A stretch of 56,412 bases of DNA from an uncultured Sphingomonadales bacterium (GTDB taxonomy: Bacteria; Pseudomonadota; Alphaproteobacteria; Sphingomonadales; Sphingomonadaceae), in contig CAILIO010000327.1 of assembly GCA_903834285.1 (NCBI GenBank), positions 1 to 56,412 of the forward strand, written 5' to 3'. The number at the start of each line of letters is the position of its first letter. Positions within the stretch are counted from its first letter, which is position 1. A program made the position numbers and the translations under genes. Shown piece by piece: positions 17,442-27,286 of this stretch. A model generated the notes under the pieces. It did no database searches and was not told the DNA's origin. It saw only the letters and a list, made by a program, of their open reading frames with translations.

Positions 17442-18883
17442 CCCTCATCATCGATCATGATCGGGCCGGTGGCTACTGGGGCGCGGTCTACGTCTTCACC
17501 GCGGTCAAGGGCCTGCAGGTGATCATCGACGGCCCTGTGGGCTGCGAGAACCTGCCTGTTACTTCGGTGCTGCACTATACCGACGGGTTGCCGCCGCACG
17601 AACTGCCCATCGTCGTCACCGGCCTGGGCGAGGAAGAGCTCGGCAAGACCGGCACCGAGGCGGCCATGCGCCGCGCGTGGAAGACGCTCGATCCCGATCT
17701 TCCGGCGGTCGTCGTGACCGGCTCGATTGCCGAGATGATCGGCGGCGGCGTCACGCCCGGCGGCACCAATATCAAGCGTTTCCTGCCCCGCACGATCGAC
17801 GAGGATCAATGGCAATCGGCCGACCGCGCGCTGAGCTGGCTGTGGACCGAGTTCGGTCCCAAGGCGATGCCAGCCCCCAAGGCGCGCAAGGAGGGCGAGA
17901 AGCCCCGCGTCAACATCATCGGCCCGGCCTACGGCATGTTCAACATGGCCTCGGACCTTGCCGAAGTGCGCCGCCTGATTGAAGGCATCGGCGCCGAAGT
18001 GAACGTGGTCTTCCCGCTGGGCTGCCACCTCGCCGATATCCGCAAGCTGGCGGATGCGGACGCCAACGTCTGTCTCTACCGCGAGTTTGGCCGCAACTTG
18101 TGCGAAGTGCTCGAGCGGCCCTACTTCCAGGCGCCGGTCGGCCTTACGTCGACCACCCGCTTCCTCGAGGCGCTTGGCGCGTCGCTCGGGCTGGATCCCG
18201 AGCCGTTCATCACGCGCGAGAAGCACACCACGATCAAGCCGCTGTGGGATCTGTGGCGCTCGGTGACGCAGGACTTCTTCGGCACGGCAAGCTTCGGCAT
18301 CGTCGCGAACGAGACCTATACCCGCGGGATCCGCCACTTCCTCGAAGAGGACATGGGCCTGCCCTGCGCCTTCGCGTTCTCGCGCAGTGCCGGGGTAAAA
18401 CCGAAGAACGAGGATGTCCGCGATGCCATCCGCGCGGGGGCGCCGATGGTGGTGTTCGGTAGCTACAACGAGCGGATGTACCTCGCCGAATGCGGCGCGC
18501 GCAGCATCTATATCCCGGCGAGCTTCCCTGGCGCCGCGATCCGCCGCCACACCGGCACGCCCTTCATGGGCTATTCGGGGGCGACCTACCTGATCCAGGA
18601 AGTGTGCAACGCGCTGTTTGACGCGCTGTTCCACATCCTCCCGCTGGCCACCCAGCTCGATGCCGTGCCCGCCACACCGGCGCGCGCGCACCGCGAGCTG
18701 CCGTGGAGCGATGAAGCCAAGGCCCGGCTCGACGCGCTCGTCGAGGCGCAGCCTGTGCTCATCCGCATCTCCTTTGCCAAGCGCCTGCGCGACGCGGCTG
18801 AAGCCGCCGCGCGCCGCGAAGGCGAGAGCATCGTCAGCCCCGACCGGCTGGCAGATGCGCTGCTCGGTGCATCCGCGCCATGA
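17438..18883 (+). CDS. bchZ: Chlorophyllide a reductase subunit Z
   Basis: [64 protein letters not shown]. Confidence 0.98.
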   Translation: MTLIIDHDRAGGYWGAVYVFTAVKGLQVIIDGPVGCENLPVTSVLHYTDGLPPHELPIVVTGLGEEELGKTGTEAAMRRAWKTLDPDLPAVVVTGSIAEMIGGGVTPGGTNIKRFLPRTIDEDQWQSADRALSWLWTEFGPKAMPAPKARKEGEKPRVNIIGPAYGMFNMASDLAEVRRLIEGIGAEVNVVFPLGCHLADIRKLADADANVCLYREFGRNLCEVLERPYFQAPVGLTSTTRFLEALGASLGLDPEPFITREKHTTIKPLWDLWRSVTQDFFGTASFGIVANETYTRGIRHFLEEDMGLPCAFAFSRSAGVKPKNEDVRDAIRAGAPMVVFGSYNERMYLAECGARSIYIPASFPGAAIRRHTGTPFMGYSGATYLIQEVCNALFDALFHILPLATQLDAVPATPARAHRELPWSDEAKARLDALVEAQPVLIRISFAKRLRDAAEAAARREGESIVSPDRLADALLGASAP

Positions 18884-18950
18884 GCTGCGCGAACCCCATC
18901 ACCCGCACCCCAGCGGGCACCACCATTCCCTCGGTTTCGGCCGTTGGAAT

Positions 18951-18966
18951 ATCGCCGGGGGGCGAT
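18951..18966 (+). other. Short RNA hairpin in bchZ-pufB intergenic region
   Basis: ATCGCC-GGGG-GGCGAT. Confidence 0.4.
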
Positions 18967-19007
18967 CGCCGCCTCTCGCTTTGCACGTCAATACTGGAGA
19001 TGCAGAT

Positions 19008-19160
19008 ATGAGCGATGATCGCCTTGGGCTCAGGACCTACCTGACGCCTGAAGAAGCCAAGGAATTCCACAAGCTGTTCATGAGCAGCTTCCTCGGCTTC
19101 ACCGCCGTGGCCGTGGTTGCCCACGCGCTTGTGTGGTCGTGGCGTCCCTGGATTTCGTAA
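19008..19160 (+). CDS. pufB: LH1 antenna beta subunit
   Basis: [39 protein letters not shown], 50 aa. Confidence 0.95.
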   Translation: MSDDRLGLRTYLTPEEAKEFHKLFMSSFLGFTAVAVVAHALVWSWRPWIS

Positions 19161-19264
19161 GAAATCCACCGTCACTTCCATTACGTTTGGCCACAACGGC
19201 CGCCCGGCCTTCTGGCCGAACTAAACGACCGCGCCCAAGTGGCGCATTCACAAGGACAATGACC

Positions 19265-19444
19265 ATGTGGAGAGTCTGGCTTATTTTCGATCCGCGCAGG
19301 GCCCTCGTGGCACTTGCTGCCTTCCTGTTTGTGCTGGCAATCGTGATTCACTTCATCCTGCTCAGCACGCCTCGCTACAACTGGCTCGACGGCCCGCACA
19401 CCGCGGCCCAGGCAGCCCCGGCTGCAGCCGCAGCCAAGCCCTGA
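19265..19444 (+). CDS. pufA: LH1 antenna alpha subunit
   Basis: [43 protein letters not shown]; alternative ATG at 19259. Confidence 0.95.
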   Translation: MWRVWLIFDPRRALVALAAFLFVLAIVIHFILLSTPRYNWLDGPHTAAQAAPAAAAAKP

Positions 19445-19459
19445 CCACCTGCAAGGCAA

Positions 19460-19503
19460 GAGGCGGCATCCCACCACTGTAACAGGGTGGGCCATGCCGC
19501 CTC
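19460..19503 (+). other. pufA-pufL intercistronic stem-loop
   Basis: GAGGCGGCAT-CCCACC-loop-GGTGGG-CC-ATGCCGCCTC; perfect 10-bp outer and 6-bp inner stems. Confidence 0.85.
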
Positions 19504-19579
19504 CGGCACTGCCGGGGGAACCGGTTGATCTTAACCATGTATTTGTGCCCGCCAGGCTTGGGCGGGGGAGGATAGAGCT

Positions 19580-20404
19580 ATGGCGCTCCTCAGTTTCGAG
19601 CGAAAGTATCGCGTGCGCGGAGGCACGTTGATCGGCGGGGACCTTTTCGATTTTTGGGTCGGCCCGTTCTATGTCGGTTTCTTCGGAGTGATTACGGCGA
19701 TCTTCGCCTCGCTCGGGACGGCCCTGATCTTCTACTGCGCCTCGCAAGGCGGCACGTGGAATCCTTGGCTGATCTCGATCGCTCCGCCGGACCTCAAATA
19801 TGGCCTGGGCTTTGCCCCGCTTCGTGAGGGCGGGTTCTGGCAGGTGATCACGGTCTGCGCGATTGTCTCGTTCACATCGTGGGCGCTGCGAGAAGTGGAG
19901 ATCTGCCGCAAGCTTGGCATGGGCTACCATGTCCCGGTTGCGTTCGGCTTCGCCATCTTCGCCTACGTATCACTGGTGGTGATCCGTCCCGTGCTGCTGG
20001 GTGCCTGGCACTTCGGCTTCCCCTACGGGATTTTCAGCCACCTCGACTGGGTGTCGAACACCGGCTACCAGTACCTGCACTTCCACTACAATCCGGCGCA
20101 CATGCTGGCGGTGTCGTTCTTCTTCACCACCACCCTCGCGCTCGCATTGCACGGCGCGCTGGTGCTGTCCGCGGTCAACCCGAAAGAGGGTGAGACCGTC
20201 AAGACGCCGGAATATGAAGACACCTTCTTCCGCGATCTGATCGGTTACTCGATCGGCACCCTGGGCATCCACCGCCTGGGTCTCCTGCTGGCGCTCAACG
20301 CCGGCTTCTGGAGCGCGGTCTGCATCATCATCAGCGGACCGCTGTGGACCCGCGGATGGCCCGAATGGTGGAACTGGTGGCTCAACCTGCCGATCTGGTC
20401 GTGA
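19580..20404 (+). CDS. pufL: Photosynthetic reaction centre L subunit
   Basis: [37 protein letters not shown]; full-length 274 aa. Confidence 0.99.
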   Translation: MALLSFERKYRVRGGTLIGGDLFDFWVGPFYVGFFGVITAIFASLGTALIFYCASQGGTWNPWLISIAPPDLKYGLGFAPLREGGFWQVITVCAIVSFTSWALREVEICRKLGMGYHVPVAFGFAIFAYVSLVVIRPVLLGAWHFGFPYGIFSHLDWVSNTGYQYLHFHYNPAHMLAVSFFFTTTLALALHGALVLSAVNPKEGETVKTPEYEDTFFRDLIGYSIGTLGIHRLGLLLALNAGFWSAVCIIISGPLWTRGWPEWWNWWLNLPIWS

Positions 20405-20417
20405 AGGAGGACTAGCT

Positions 20418-21386
20418 ATGGCTTACCAGAATATCTTCACCCAGGTTCAGCTCAGCCATGCCCCGGAAATGGGCATTGGGATGAAACCCGGCAGTGATCC
20501 GCGCGGCACTGCCGTAGGGTTCAACCACCTCTTCGGCCGCTTCGGCCAGGCCCAGCTTGGCCCGATCTACCTTGGCTGGACAGGGCTTCTCGCCCTCCTT
20601 TGCGGGTTCATCGCGTTCGAGATCATCGGTCTCAACATGATGGCCTCGGTCAACTGGAACCCGATCCAGTTCGTCCGCCTGCTGCCCTGGCTCAGCCTCG
20701 AGCCGCCGGGGCCGGAATACGGCTTCTCGCCCATCGTGCCGCTCGCCAAGGGCGGCTGGTGGATCCTCGCCGGCATGTTCCTGACGCTCTCGGTCCTGCT
20801 CTGGGCGATCCGGACCTACCGCCGGGCCCGCGCGCTCGGCATGGGCACCCACGTGTTCTGGGCATTCATGTCGGCGATCTGGCTGTTCCTCGTGCTCGGC
20901 TTCATCCGGCCCGCCTTCATGGGCAGCTGGTCTGAAGCGGTGCCCTTCGGCATCTTTCCGCATCTCGATTGGACCGCCGCGTTTTCGATCCGCTATGGCA
21001 ACTTGTTCTACAACCCGTTCCACTGCCTCTCGATCGCCTTCCTCTACGGCTCGACGCTGCTCTTTGCGATGCACGGCGCGACGATCCTTGCGGTTGGGCG
21101 CTACGGCGGTGAGCGCGAAATCGAGCAGATCACCGATCGCGGTACCGCATCGGAGCGCGCTGCCCTGTTCTGGCGCTGGACGATGGGCTTCAACGCCACG
21201 ATGGAATCAATTCACCGCTGGGCCTGGTGGTTTGCCGTGCTGACCACGTTGACCGGGGGCATCGGCATCCTCCTCACTGGCACCGTTGTCGACAACTGGT
21301 ACCTGTGGGCACAACAGCACCACTACGCGCCGGCTTACCCTTCGACGGGGGTCGTTGATCCGGCAATGGGGAGCAAGGTACAATGA
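20418..21386 (+). CDS. pufM: Photosynthetic reaction centre M subunit
   Basis: [56 protein letters not shown]. Confidence 0.99.
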   Translation: MAYQNIFTQVQLSHAPEMGIGMKPGSDPRGTAVGFNHLFGRFGQAQLGPIYLGWTGLLALLCGFIAFEIIGLNMMASVNWNPIQFVRLLPWLSLEPPGPEYGFSPIVPLAKGGWWILAGMFLTLSVLLWAIRTYRRARALGMGTHVFWAFMSAIWLFLVLGFIRPAFMGSWSEAVPFGIFPHLDWTAAFSIRYGNLFYNPFHCLSIAFLYGSTLLFAMHGATILAVGRYGGEREIEQITDRGTASERAALFWRWTMGFNATMESIHRWAWWFAVLTTLTGGIGILLTGTVVDNWYLWAQQHHYAPAYPSTGVVDPAMGSKVQ

Positions 21387-22465
21387 AAAGAACCATGCTG
21401 CTGCGCCTCGGCGCGGTCCTCGTCGGCGCAGCGCTGCTCAGCGCCTGCCAGGTCGGAACCAAATCTGCCAAGCAATATGGCTATCGCGGCACCGGCATGG
21501 ATCAGATCACGCTCGCTGCGGCGAACAAGACGATCGATCCGATCAATGTCGTGCCACCGCCGCCCTATGATCCGCCCAAGCCGGGTGGTCGTCCTGCCCG
21601 CGAGGCCTACCAGAACGTTCAGGTTCTGGGCGACATCTCGGAAGACGAATTCAGCTACACGATGGCCGCGATCACGCAGTGGATCGCGCCAGAGCAAGGC
21701 TGCAACTATTGCCACAACCCGGCGAACATGGCCTCGGACGAGCTCTATACCAAAAAGGTCGCGCGGCGGATGCTGCAGATGACCCGGAAGATCAACACGG
21801 GCTGGACAGGCCACGTGAAGCAGACCGGCGTTACCTGCTACACCTGCCACCGCGGCCAGGCAGTGCCGACCGAGAACTGGGCGCTGCCGGCAAAGGGCAA
21901 TCCGGACACGATCCTCGGCAATCGCCATGGCCAAGACGCGCCAGTGATCGCCACGGCCTATTCGTCGCTGCCCAACACGGCGTTTGCGAAGTACCTGCTC
22001 AATGCCAATTCGGCGCCGATCAGGGTGCAATCGACGTACAGCCATCCCTCGCGGCTCGACAAGACGAGCACGATGGAGGCCGAAGGCACCTACAGCCTGA
22101 TGATGCACACCTCGACGGCGCTCGGCGTGAACTGCACGTTCTGCCACAACGCCGGCTCGTTCCAGGCCTGGAACATGAGCACCCCCAAGCGCGTCGGCGC
22201 CTGGTATGGCTATCGCATGGTGCGTGACATCAACGGCGAATACATCGGCTCGCTCGCCGGGGTGTTCCCCAAGCACCGCCTTGGCCCCCAGGGCGATCCG
22301 CTCAAGGTCAACTGCACGACCTGCCACCGCGGCATCAACAAGCCTCTGGGCGGTGTCTCGATGGTCAAGGACTACCCGGCCCTGCGGCCGACGGGGCCCA
22401 TGGTCACCGCGGCCGCTGCTCCTGCCCCGGCCGCTCCGGCTGCGGCGGCAACCAAGATGCCGTAA
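21383..22465 (+). CDS. pufC: Reaction-centre tetraheme cytochrome c subunit (lipoprotein)
   Basis: Lipobox LLSAC; four CXXCH motifs CNYCH, CYTCH, CTFCH, CTTCH; ATGA overlap with pufM. Confidence 0.98.
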   Translation: MKRTMLLRLGAVLVGAALLSACQVGTKSAKQYGYRGTGMDQITLAAANKTIDPINVVPPPPYDPPKPGGRPAREAYQNVQVLGDISEDEFSYTMAAITQWIAPEQGCNYCHNPANMASDELYTKKVARRMLQMTRKINTGWTGHVKQTGVTCYTCHRGQAVPTENWALPAKGNPDTILGNRHGQDAPVIATAYSSLPNTAFAKYLLNANSAPIRVQSTYSHPSRLDKTSTMEAEGTYSLMMHTSTALGVNCTFCHNAGSFQAWNMSTPKRVGAWYGYRMVRDINGEYIGSLAGVFPKHRLGPQGDPLKVNCTTCHRGINKPLGGVSMVKDYPALRPTGPMVTAAAAPAPAAPAAAATKMP

Positions 22466-22511
22466 GGCAAACCGAACACCCCCGCGCTCGCAACCGGCGC
22501 GGATTACCTTG

Positions 22512-22549
22512 CCCCTGCGATCCAGATGGATCGCAGGGGTTTTCTTTTT
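22512..22549 (+). terminator. Rho-independent terminator of the bchCXYZ-pufBALMC operon
   Basis: CCCCTGCGATCC-AGAT-GGATCGCAGGGG-TTTTCTTTTT. Confidence 0.93.
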
Positions 22550-22674
22550 GGTCAGGGTGGCGGTTTCGGTGCCGATCCAAGCGTGCCCTGGGGGCACCTT
22601 GGCCGCTGCGCCCGTTGGCGCCCCGCGCGACAGGGCGCAATTGAAACCGCTGGCAAGGCCTCTATGCTGCCTGC

Positions 22675-22986
22675 ATGAACCTGCTGCGCCGGATTCGCTG
22701 GAGCATTGATCGCGCGCTGATACGCGATGGCTTTTCTGGCACATTGACGCTGATCCACCGGCTCGTTGCGTGCATCCCGATCGGCCTCGCAACGGCCTTA
22801 GGCTGGTTGATTGGCCTCGATGAGAAGCACTGGCAGGGGTACGCCTTGCTTGCTGCTGGTATCGGAGCGTCCATCGTCTCACTGTTGTGTATGCAATGGC
22901 GATCAATGGCAGCATCGGCGCGCACGAGACGATCTGAACGCATAGCGCGGGGCGAGATACATGGCAGGCGCTCGGACGGGCCTTAA
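22675..22986 (+). CDS. Hypothetical small membrane protein
   Basis: 103-aa ORF with two hydrophobic segments; no family recognised. Confidence 0.4.
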   Translation: MNLLRRIRWSIDRALIRDGFSGTLTLIHRLVACIPIGLATALGWLIGLDEKHWQGYALLAAGIGASIVSLLCMQWRSMAASARTRRSERIARGEIHGRRSDGP

Positions 22987-23010
22987 GCCGATCAATACCG
23001 CACTCTGCCT

Positions 23011-23271
23011 TTAGCGCCTCTTCGCCCGCCGCAGCATATCCGCGAGATGGACCGGGAACGAGGCAGCCAGCGGCAGCGCGATCCATGGCCAGCTGGCGCC
23101 GACCAGCGCGGCGCGCAAGGACAGCATCATGCAGGCGCCCGGGAGCAGGAGGAGCGCAATGTCGATGGCGGGGCGGCCGGCGCGCAGCAGGATCAGCGCC
23201 TCGAGCACGAGCACGGCGAGCACGAGATCGGCGGCGTGGCCGCTGGCGAAGAAGGCCGCGAGATCAGGCAT
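23011..23271 (-). CDS. Hypothetical membrane protein downstream of tspO
   Basis: MPDLAAFFASGHAADLVLAVLVLEALILLRAGRPAIDIALLLLPGACMMLSLRAALVG. Confidence 0.6.
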   Translation of the reverse strand: MPDLAAFFASGHAADLVLAVLVLEALILLRAGRPAIDIALLLLPGACMMLSLRAALVGASWPWIALPLAASFPVHLADMLRRAKRR

Positions 23272-23272
23272 C

Positions 23273-23773
23273 TCAGCCGGTGAACGGCCCATTGAGCTGG
23301 ATCACCTGCCAGTTGAGCGCACCAGCCACTGAAACCCAGGCGAGATAGGGCAGAAGCAGCAGCGCGGCGATGCGCGAATGGCGCGCGCAGACCGCGATCA
23401 GGACGACGATCGAGAACCACAACACTGAAAGTTCGACAAAGGCCCAGTCCGGCCGGCGCAACTGGAAGAACAGCACGGTCCAGGTCACGTTGAGCGCACC
23501 GTTGATCGCATAGAGTCCGATCAGGGTGTCCGAGGCGCGGCTATCTGGCGCCGCGCGCCAGGCATAGACGCCCGAGGCGGCGATGAGCGTGAAGACGACC
23601 GTCCAGATCATGCCGAAGGCGGGCGGCGGCGGGTTCCAGCTCGGCAGGCGCAGGCTCAGGTACCAGCCGGTCGTATCGGTCATCGTGCCGCCAACGCCAG
23701 CGACAATGGCCGCCGCGATCGCGGCAATGGCAATCGGCAGTCCCCAGGGCCGGTTCGCCACGCGGCTGCTCAA
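23273..23773 (-). CDS. tspO: TspO/MBR-family tryptophan-rich sensory protein
   Basis: TGWYLSLRLPSWNPPPPAFGMIWTVVFTLIAASGVYAWR...LNVTWTVLFFQLRRPDWAFVELSVLW; TTG start overlapping bchP stop (GTG 23761 alternative). Confidence 0.88.
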   Translation of the reverse strand: MSSRVANRPWGLPIAIAAIAAAIVAGVGGTMTDTTGWYLSLRLPSWNPPPPAFGMIWTVVFTLIAASGVYAWRAAPDSRASDTLIGLYAINGALNVTWTVLFFQLRRPDWAFVELSVLWFSIVVLIAVCARHSRIAALLLLPYLAWVSVAGALNWQVIQLNGPFTG

Positions 23774-24966
23774 GGGTGTGCTGCCCTGAGGCCCAGGAGA
23801 TGCGCGGTATCCTTGAGGAAGATCCGCACGTGCGCCATCGGATCGGCGCGGACGAGCTTCTTGTTCATGTAGGCCTGCCAGGTGAGCTTCTGCACATCGG
23901 GATCGGCGCACATCGCAACGAAGCGTTCGCGGCGCTTGTCGCTGGAATACCAGAAGTATTGCATCATGCCGAGAATCCAGAACACCCGGCCATGCTCGCG
24001 CATGAAGGAGCGCCGCGCGGTCCTGAGCGCGCTCGGCTTGCCGGTGGCGAGGAACTGGTGAGCGGCATTGGCGGCGTGGCGGCCGCACGTCATCGCGTAA
24101 TAAATCCCCTCGCCCGAGGCGGGCGCGACGACGCCGGCGGCGTCGCCCGAGACGAGCACATCGCGGCCATTGTCCCAGCGCTTCAAGGGCTTCAAGGGAA
24201 TGGGCGCGCCTTCGCTGCGCACCGTCTCGCACGTCTCAAGGCCCATTTCGCGGCGCATGTTGGCGACCGAGCCCCGGAGCGAGAAGCCCTTGTTGGCACT
24301 GCCGACACCGATGCTGGCGGTTTCTCCATGCGGAAAGACCCAGCCATAGAAATCGGGCGAGACGCGGCCCTGGTAGATCACGTCGCAGCGCGCGGGATCG
24401 TAGCCCCGGTCATTCGCGGGGGGCGACTTGATGATCTCGTGATAGGCAAAGACGCATTTGACGTTCTCGCTGCCGGGCAGGCTATCGCGCGCGACGCCCG
24501 AGCGCGCGCCATCGGCGCCGATGACGAGACGGGCGCGAACGCGGTGTTCGAGGCCACCGCGGGCTTCGCGGTAGACGACCACGGCGCCTTCGGCACCATC
24601 GCGATCAATCCGCTCGAACGTGCCGGTGCGGCGCTCGGCTCCCACCTGCGCGGCGCGGTTCCTGAGCCATTCGTCGAATACGTCGCGATCGACCATGCCG
24701 ACATAGCCGATTTCGCCCACCGGCATATCAACGGCGCGATCCGACGGCGCGACCATGCGCGCGCTGCGGGCGCGGGCGACGAGCAGGCTGTCGGGGATGG
24801 CGAACTCTTCCATCAGGCGCGGGGGAACCGCGCCGCCGCAGGGTTTGATGCGCCCTGCCCGGTCCAACAGCATGACCGAATGCCCCATGCGCGCCAGATC
24901 AGCGGCAGCCGTTGCCCCAGAGGGCCCTCCGCCAACAACGACGACGTCGAATTCGATCCCGCTCAT
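23770..24966 (-). CDS. bchP: Geranylgeranyl bacteriochlorophyll reductase
   Basis: EFDVVVVGGGPSGATAAADLARMGHSVMLLDRAGRIKPCGGAVPPRLMEEF. Confidence 0.96.
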   Translation of the reverse strand: MSGIEFDVVVVGGGPSGATAAADLARMGHSVMLLDRAGRIKPCGGAVPPRLMEEFAIPDSLLVARARSARMVAPSDRAVDMPVGEIGYVGMVDRDVFDEWLRNRAAQVGAERRTGTFERIDRDGAEGAVVVYREARGGLEHRVRARLVIGADGARSGVARDSLPGSENVKCVFAYHEIIKSPPANDRGYDPARCDVIYQGRVSPDFYGWVFPHGETASIGVGSANKGFSLRGSVANMRREMGLETCETVRSEGAPIPLKPLKRWDNGRDVLVSGDAAGVVAPASGEGIYYAMTCGRHAANAAHQFLATGKPSALRTARRSFMREHGRVFWILGMMQYFWYSSDKRRERFVAMCADPDVQKLTWQAYMNKKLVRADPMAHVRIFLKDTAHLLGLRAAHP

Positions 24967-26294
24967 GCTTCCACCTCCCGCAAATTCATCGCCGCGCCCT
25001 GCCCTGCCATGCGCGCTGCCATCACCGCCGCTGCCATGAACAGCAGGGCCTCGACCGCAAAGATTGTCTGGAAAGCGCGCCCGTCGCTTTCCGCGTGGCG
25101 CGCCAGATCGACCCCGACTGCCCCGGCGAGCCCGCCGAGGCCGAAGGCGACGCCTTGCGCTGCGCCCCAAATGCCCATGCGCACGCCGGTATCAGCGCGG
25201 CCTCCAGCTTCGCTGCCGGCGCCTGCAAGGCTCATCATCGCGCCGATGGCGGAGACGGCGAACACGCCATTGGCAAAGCCAAGCGCGCCGATATTGGCAG
25301 CGAGCGGCCAGCCCGGACCAATGCCTGCTCCCACCGCAAGGCCGGCCAGAGCCAGCGCCGAACCGACGCAGCCGGCCGCGATCCAGCCCCTGAGTTCCCC
25401 GGCGGCGCGGCCCGCAAAGGCGCTGCCGCCGACGCCCGCGACGATCATGCCGAGCAGGACGCCGCTGTGCTGGACCGCCGAAAGCGACGTCGATTGCGCG
25501 GGGCTCATGCGGAAGACGATCCCGGCGAAGGGTTCGAGGATGAGGTCCTGCATCGAGTAGGCGAGCATCGAGAGGAATACGAACACGGTGAAGCGCCGCG
25601 CCGCCGTTTCGGCAAAGACCGCGCGCAAGGCATCGCCGAGGCTGGTTGCGTGTTCCGGTTCGGGCGTGGCCGCTGCCGGCACGCCGCGCTCAAGCCGGAA
25701 AGTGGCGAGCACGGTGAGCATAAGCGCGGCGAGCGCGATACCCCCCGAGACCTGAACAAGCCGGCCCCACGAAAACGGATCGAGCAGCGCGCCCGCAGTG
25801 CCTGCGGAAATGACGATCCCCATGACCATCATGATCCAGGTGACAGCAGCCGCAGCGGAGCGGCGCTGCGGGGCGACACCTGCGGCGAGAAGCGCAAGAA
25901 GCGAGGTGCCCGCCGCGCCGACACCGGCGCCGATCAGGATAAAGCCGAGGAGCAGGACCGCGTCCGCCGCAAGGGGTAGCGCCTTGCCCAGCGGCAGGGC
26001 GAAGACGGCGAGCATGGAACCGAAGCCCAGCACTGCGACGCCGCCGATGATCCAAGGGGTGCGGGCATGACCGCGGTCAGATCCATGGCCCCAAACGGGA
26101 CGCGCGAGCTGCACGGCATAATGGAGTGCGACGAGCCCGGCGGGGACCGCGGCGGCCATCCCGTATTCGACGACCATGACCCGGTTGAGCAGCGAAGTTG
26201 CCAGCATGACGATCGCGCCGATGGATGCCTGAACCAGGCCGAGGCGTGCAATGGAGAGCCAGCCGAAGCCGGGCGTTTTCGTCAGGCGGGCCAT
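24963..26294 (-). CDS. PucC/BCH2-family MFS protein between bchG and bchP
   Basis: LGLVQASIGAIVMLATSLLNRVMVVEYGMAAAVPAGLVALHYAVQLARPVWGHGSD; ATGA overlaps on both sides. Confidence 0.93.
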   Translation of the reverse strand: MARLTKTPGFGWLSIARLGLVQASIGAIVMLATSLLNRVMVVEYGMAAAVPAGLVALHYAVQLARPVWGHGSDRGHARTPWIIGGVAVLGFGSMLAVFALPLGKALPLAADAVLLLGFILIGAGVGAAGTSLLALLAAGVAPQRRSAAAAVTWIMMVMGIVISAGTAGALLDPFSWGRLVQVSGGIALAALMLTVLATFRLERGVPAAATPEPEHATSLGDALRAVFAETAARRFTVFVFLSMLAYSMQDLILEPFAGIVFRMSPAQSTSLSAVQHSGVLLGMIVAGVGGSAFAGRAAGELRGWIAAGCVGSALALAGLAVGAGIGPGWPLAANIGALGFANGVFAVSAIGAMMSLAGAGSEAGGRADTGVRMGIWGAAQGVAFGLGGLAGAVGVDLARHAESDGRAFQTIFAVEALLFMAAAVMAARMAGQGAAMNLREVEA

Positions 26295-27223
26295 CACCAG
26301 TGGCCGCCCAGGCCGCCGGCGGCTGCCAGCATGCCGAGGACATAGAGCGTGACGCCGGTCCCGCCATACCACGGCGCGCGCGCCGCAGGATCGGCGATCA
26401 GCTTGGGCATCAGTGCGAACTGCACGGCGAGCACCAGCGCGACGATGACCGCGGAGAGCGTGAGGCCCTGCTGCACCAGATAGGCCGCGACGATCACTTG
26501 CGCGAGCGCCATCACCCCGCAGGCGAAGAGCGCGGCAGTGCGCACGCCGAGCACGACCGGAAGCGAGCGCACGCCCGTCTGCTTGTCGCCTTCCACCGCC
26601 TTGAAATCATTGAGCGTCATGATGCCGTGCGCGCCAAGACTGTAGAGCACGAGGACGACCAGGACCGGGGCGCGCGGCAAAGTGCTGGTCATCACGGCAG
26701 CACCGGTGAACCAGCTGAGGCCTTCATAAGTGAGACCGACAAGCGCGGGGCCCCACCAGCCGCTGGCCTTGAGGCGGAACGGCGGTGCGCTGTAGGCCCA
26801 GGCGGCGGCGAGGCCGACCGCCGTGGCGACCATGACCCAGATACCGAGCGCGGCACCGACCGCGAAGGAAATAAGCGAGCCGACGCAGGCGATCCACAGG
26901 CCCCAGCGGCCCGGAATGCGGCCCGAGGGAATCGGCCGGTTCGGTTCGTTGATCGCATCGACATGGCGATCGAACCAGTCATTGATGGCCTGGCTGTTGC
27001 CGCAGACGAGCGGCCCGGCCAGCAGGCCGCCCGCGATGATCGCGATCCAGTGGCCTGCGGCGGGCTGGCCCGAGGAGACGACGCCGCACATGAAGGCCCA
27101 AATGGGTGGAAACCAGGTGATCGGCTTCAGCAGCTCCAGCACGTCACGCGGGGCGGGACGCCGGATGTCCTTGGGGGAAGCCGTGGGAGCCATCGAAGGG
27201 GCCGAAGTGGCTGGCTGCGTCAT
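26294..27223 (-). CDS. bchG: Bacteriochlorophyll synthase (geranylgeranyl transferase)
   Basis: DVLELLKPITWFPPIWAFMCGVVSSGQ...NDWFDRHVDAINEPNRPIPSGRIPG UbiA-type motif. Confidence 0.96.
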   Translation of the reverse strand: MTQPATSAPSMAPTASPKDIRRPAPRDVLELLKPITWFPPIWAFMCGVVSSGQPAAGHWIAIIAGGLLAGPLVCGNSQAINDWFDRHVDAINEPNRPIPSGRIPGRWGLWIACVGSLISFAVGAALGIWVMVATAVGLAAAWAYSAPPFRLKASGWWGPALVGLTYEGLSWFTGAAVMTSTLPRAPVLVVLVLYSLGAHGIMTLNDFKAVEGDKQTGVRSLPVVLGVRTAALFACGVMALAQVIVAAYLVQQGLTLSAVIVALVLAVQFALMPKLIADPAARAPWYGGTGVTLYVLGMLAAAGGLGGHW

Positions 27224-27227
27224 ACCT

Positions 27228-27271
27228 TGGAGGGTATGGTTGACACCCCTAAGTGTCAATTGATTCTTACA
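27228..27271. promoter_or_regulatory. Tandem PpsR/CrtJ-like operators upstream of bchG
   Basis: TGTCAATTGATTCTTACA (exact TGT-N12-ACA) and TGG-N12-ACA, 8 bp apart; TTGACA on - strand. Confidence 0.65.
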
Positions 27272-27286
27272 CTTGCGTGAGAAGCG

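Noticed and set aside
21335-23086. 583-aa - strand ORF opposite pufC and terminator
   Set aside because: Covers pufC and the rho-independent terminator; no recognisable domain
23776-25560. 594-aa + strand ORF opposite bchP and the PucC-like gene
   Set aside because: Antisense of well-supported genes with no domain
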